Source of the DNA: Liolophura sinensis
Lineage: Eukaryota > Mollusca > Polyplacophora > Chitonida > Chitonidae
Direction: 5' to 3'
NCBI RefSeq assembly: GCF_032854445.1
Contig: NC_088303.1
Location: 8,379,501-8,439,500 of the forward strand
DNA: 60,000 nt
A program made the position numbers and the translations under genes. The notes beneath the pieces are model-generated. The model had not been told where the DNA came from, did no database searches, and worked only from the letters and a program-made list of their open reading frames with translations. Below are positions 56,201 through 59,200 of the stretch, in pieces (position 1 is the stretch's first letter; each line of letters begins with the position of its first letter).

Positions 56201-59200
56201 CTTGGTAGAACCTGCAAGGTAAACTTCAGAGAGCCATGGGGCAACTTGGTAGAGCCTGCAAGGTAAACTTCAGAGAGCCATGGGGCAACTTGGTAGAGCT
56301 GGAAATGGAAACTTCATGGAGCCAGAAGGCAGTGTGGTAAAACCAGGAGGAAACCATTTTATTATGTACATATAAGTGAAATGTCAGGATTTCCTTCATC
56401 GATAAAACTGTTAATTCACATGACAGATATCACCTCTGTTTTTACCTTTTGGTATTTTGGCGTTTCAAACCATGATTTTCATTTATTGCATTCCAATCTA
56501 TGCTCAGCCGGATAACATCATAGTATAAGTTTAATTAACTTTAACATTCCCTTGTCATGCAACAAGACTACAGCTAAAAACTTTCAGATGCACAAAATCA
56601 TCATATTGTCAAAATATTAGCAGCAAAGAGAAGAGAATATAAATATTTGATCTCGAGGAATATTTAAAGTGTTCAACCTTCACTGTGCAGTTTCTCCCTG
56701 TATGTTTTAACCAGGTCCACAAGTGTGCCCTAATAAACCAGGGGACATATTAAAGTTGTACGAAAGCCAGAAAGAATGCTATTTAAACAAGCCACTTTAT
56801 TGATCATAATTTCTGATCTCAAGGTAGTGTTGAACAGTGGACCAGTGAGGGTCCTTAGTTGTGCTTGTAATGTGAAGTTTGGTGCAAATGAAACATTGTT
56901 TAAAAGAGCAGACAGATACTCACATTTTTTTCATTTGATTATCGGGGTGGTGCTGTCAGGCGTGTCAGATGAGAGACTGATTTTATATGTATTGTTTTAT
57001 TCCATCCAGTGGATGAGGCAAAATCCGAAAAGATTGAGGAATTGCATGAGAAGAAAAGAGGAGATAATGCAGAGGTTGATCCAAGAGAGAGGCCAGGGGA
57101 TGGTGCAGTGTCACAGACCCGTGCTGGTCAGAGGGGAGGTCAGCAGAGTAGAGGAAGTGATGAATACCCTGCAGAAAAGTCAGTACAGGCACAACAAGAC
57201 AGTGAAAGTACTGGTCAAACAAGGGCAGGGGTCAGCAATGAGGCAAGGGCAGAGAACTCAGAGGGGAAGAAGCAAATGGAGAGTGATTCAGTGCCAGGGA
57301 GCTGTAAAACCCAAGAGGGTATGATGGAAGCAGGGGAGGCAACTGCACCAGGAGGAAGTCAGGATAAGGAGGCTTCCCCAAACAGGGACGGAATGGGAAG
57401 AAAGCGGTTTCCACCCGATGAAATAGCTACACCCAGCCCCAAGAAGCCATCTCTCCAACTAGGTATGTTTTAAATATAAAATTATCAGTTATGTTCTGCT
57501 TATCCTCATGATTAAATATTTCAGATAATGTCTGATAATATTTTCAGATAATTCAGATTATGTGTCATTTAAGAATAAGTTCTGTGAGATATGTGCACAG
57601 ATTCAGATAAGATGTCAGAAACATGGGATAGAAGGATTTGTATGTAAATGTACTACGTAATCTGTTACATGTACCACCAATATTGCCATTAAAGGATTAA
57701 TGTCCAGACTGGTAATTCATAATTAGTTGCCACTGTATATATTGTTAAATTGAGTGTAAAAAAAATACTGGAAAAAGCGCAGTAATATGGCATTAAAATC
57801 ACTAGATGGTGAGTCTGGATTTATACACTTGGTGCTCACCGCCAAACATCATAGTACAAGTCCAAGCTTTACAAGCTGTCAGGGCTTCCCCATTTAGTTC
57901 AGTGTTAAAAAGCCACACAAGTGATTTTAGAAGTATATCAAATTTCTCCATGAAGTGCTTTGCTATTCTGCATACGGTTGTAAAAACAGGTCATCGAATA
58001 ACCCTGAAGTTAGCTTTTCTAGACTATTTTGCCCTCAGGAAGGCATGGATTCATGGCACAAGAGGGGCAGGTTTTATGCCGACCAAACACAGGCAAATCT
58101 TTGCTGGGCTGGCGGGAGTTGGGATAAGAAATGCTGGCAGACAGCCAAATTTTAACAGCAGGGAGGAAAAATTAGGTTTTAAATATTTGTATGTAAACTC
58201 TGGTGATAGGGCTCGGTGGGTATAAAATAAAGCGAGAGTTTATTCATCATTGGTTTGATCAGTCTTCAGTATGCAGGTAAAGTGAAAGAAAAGCAGAGAC
58301 AACCGCATGTTGGCTTCTGATTAATGTCTAACTGAGGTAAATATTTAACCAAATGTCTTCAGTTTAGTGTGACCATTTGTCAAGTTGATATCGCACTGTC
58401 TTTGCTGCTGTGGTTTTACTCACTATGATGTAGTCTTTCATGTTGGTGACTTTATCTGAGTGCATTGTTAACGTGATCCTTCAGCACGCCACCAAAGCAC
58501 GTCAAGCGAGACGCAGACTAAGGAGCTTCCAGCTCATGCTGGCTTTCTCTCCGATCGCACGTGGGAAGGTCTACCAGCAACAAGGTTGTGGGCTTCCCCC
58601 TGTGCTCTGCCCAGTTTCCTCCCACCATAATGTGGTATTCATGAAATATTCATGAGTACTGGGTAAAACACCAGTCATTTAAATAAAATCAAGGCACCTA
58701 GATATCATAATGCTACTGAAAGTTGTCAGGTGTTTCATAGCTCGAAGGGGACGCATTTGATTTGAATATGGCAAGAGGGATGTTATATCTCCAGTAACCA
58801 CAAATGTATGTAATGTGGCAACTGTTGTAACAGATGCACCAGTGTGGAATGAGCAGACCATGTCTGAGATGAGTTTTGAAGAGATTGGCACGGGAAGTGA
58901 CTTACAGTTACCCGAGGAAATGGAGATAGATGCCGGTGCACCAGAGAAGGAAATTGGTGACTGGGGAGAGCGTCTGGTGAGGAACTATTTGTTACAGCTG
59001 CAGAAGACAGACAGATCGATACAGTACGTGATTTGGTCAAAAGAGACTGGAAATGAAGGGAATCCTTACGACTTTGAGGTCATATTTCAGACCCCTGACG
59101 GTCAAAAGTCAATCTTCATTGAAGTTAAAACAACACTGTCTAGTGACAAGGGAACTTTTGAAATTTCTGCACAAGAACTACGCTTTGCTCTTGATCACAA

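Noticed and set aside
56776-57324. 182-codon open frame (rich in R, Q, M) on +
   Set aside because: Overlaps exon 30 in another frame. The exon 30 frame is the one that joins exons 29 and 31 in phase.
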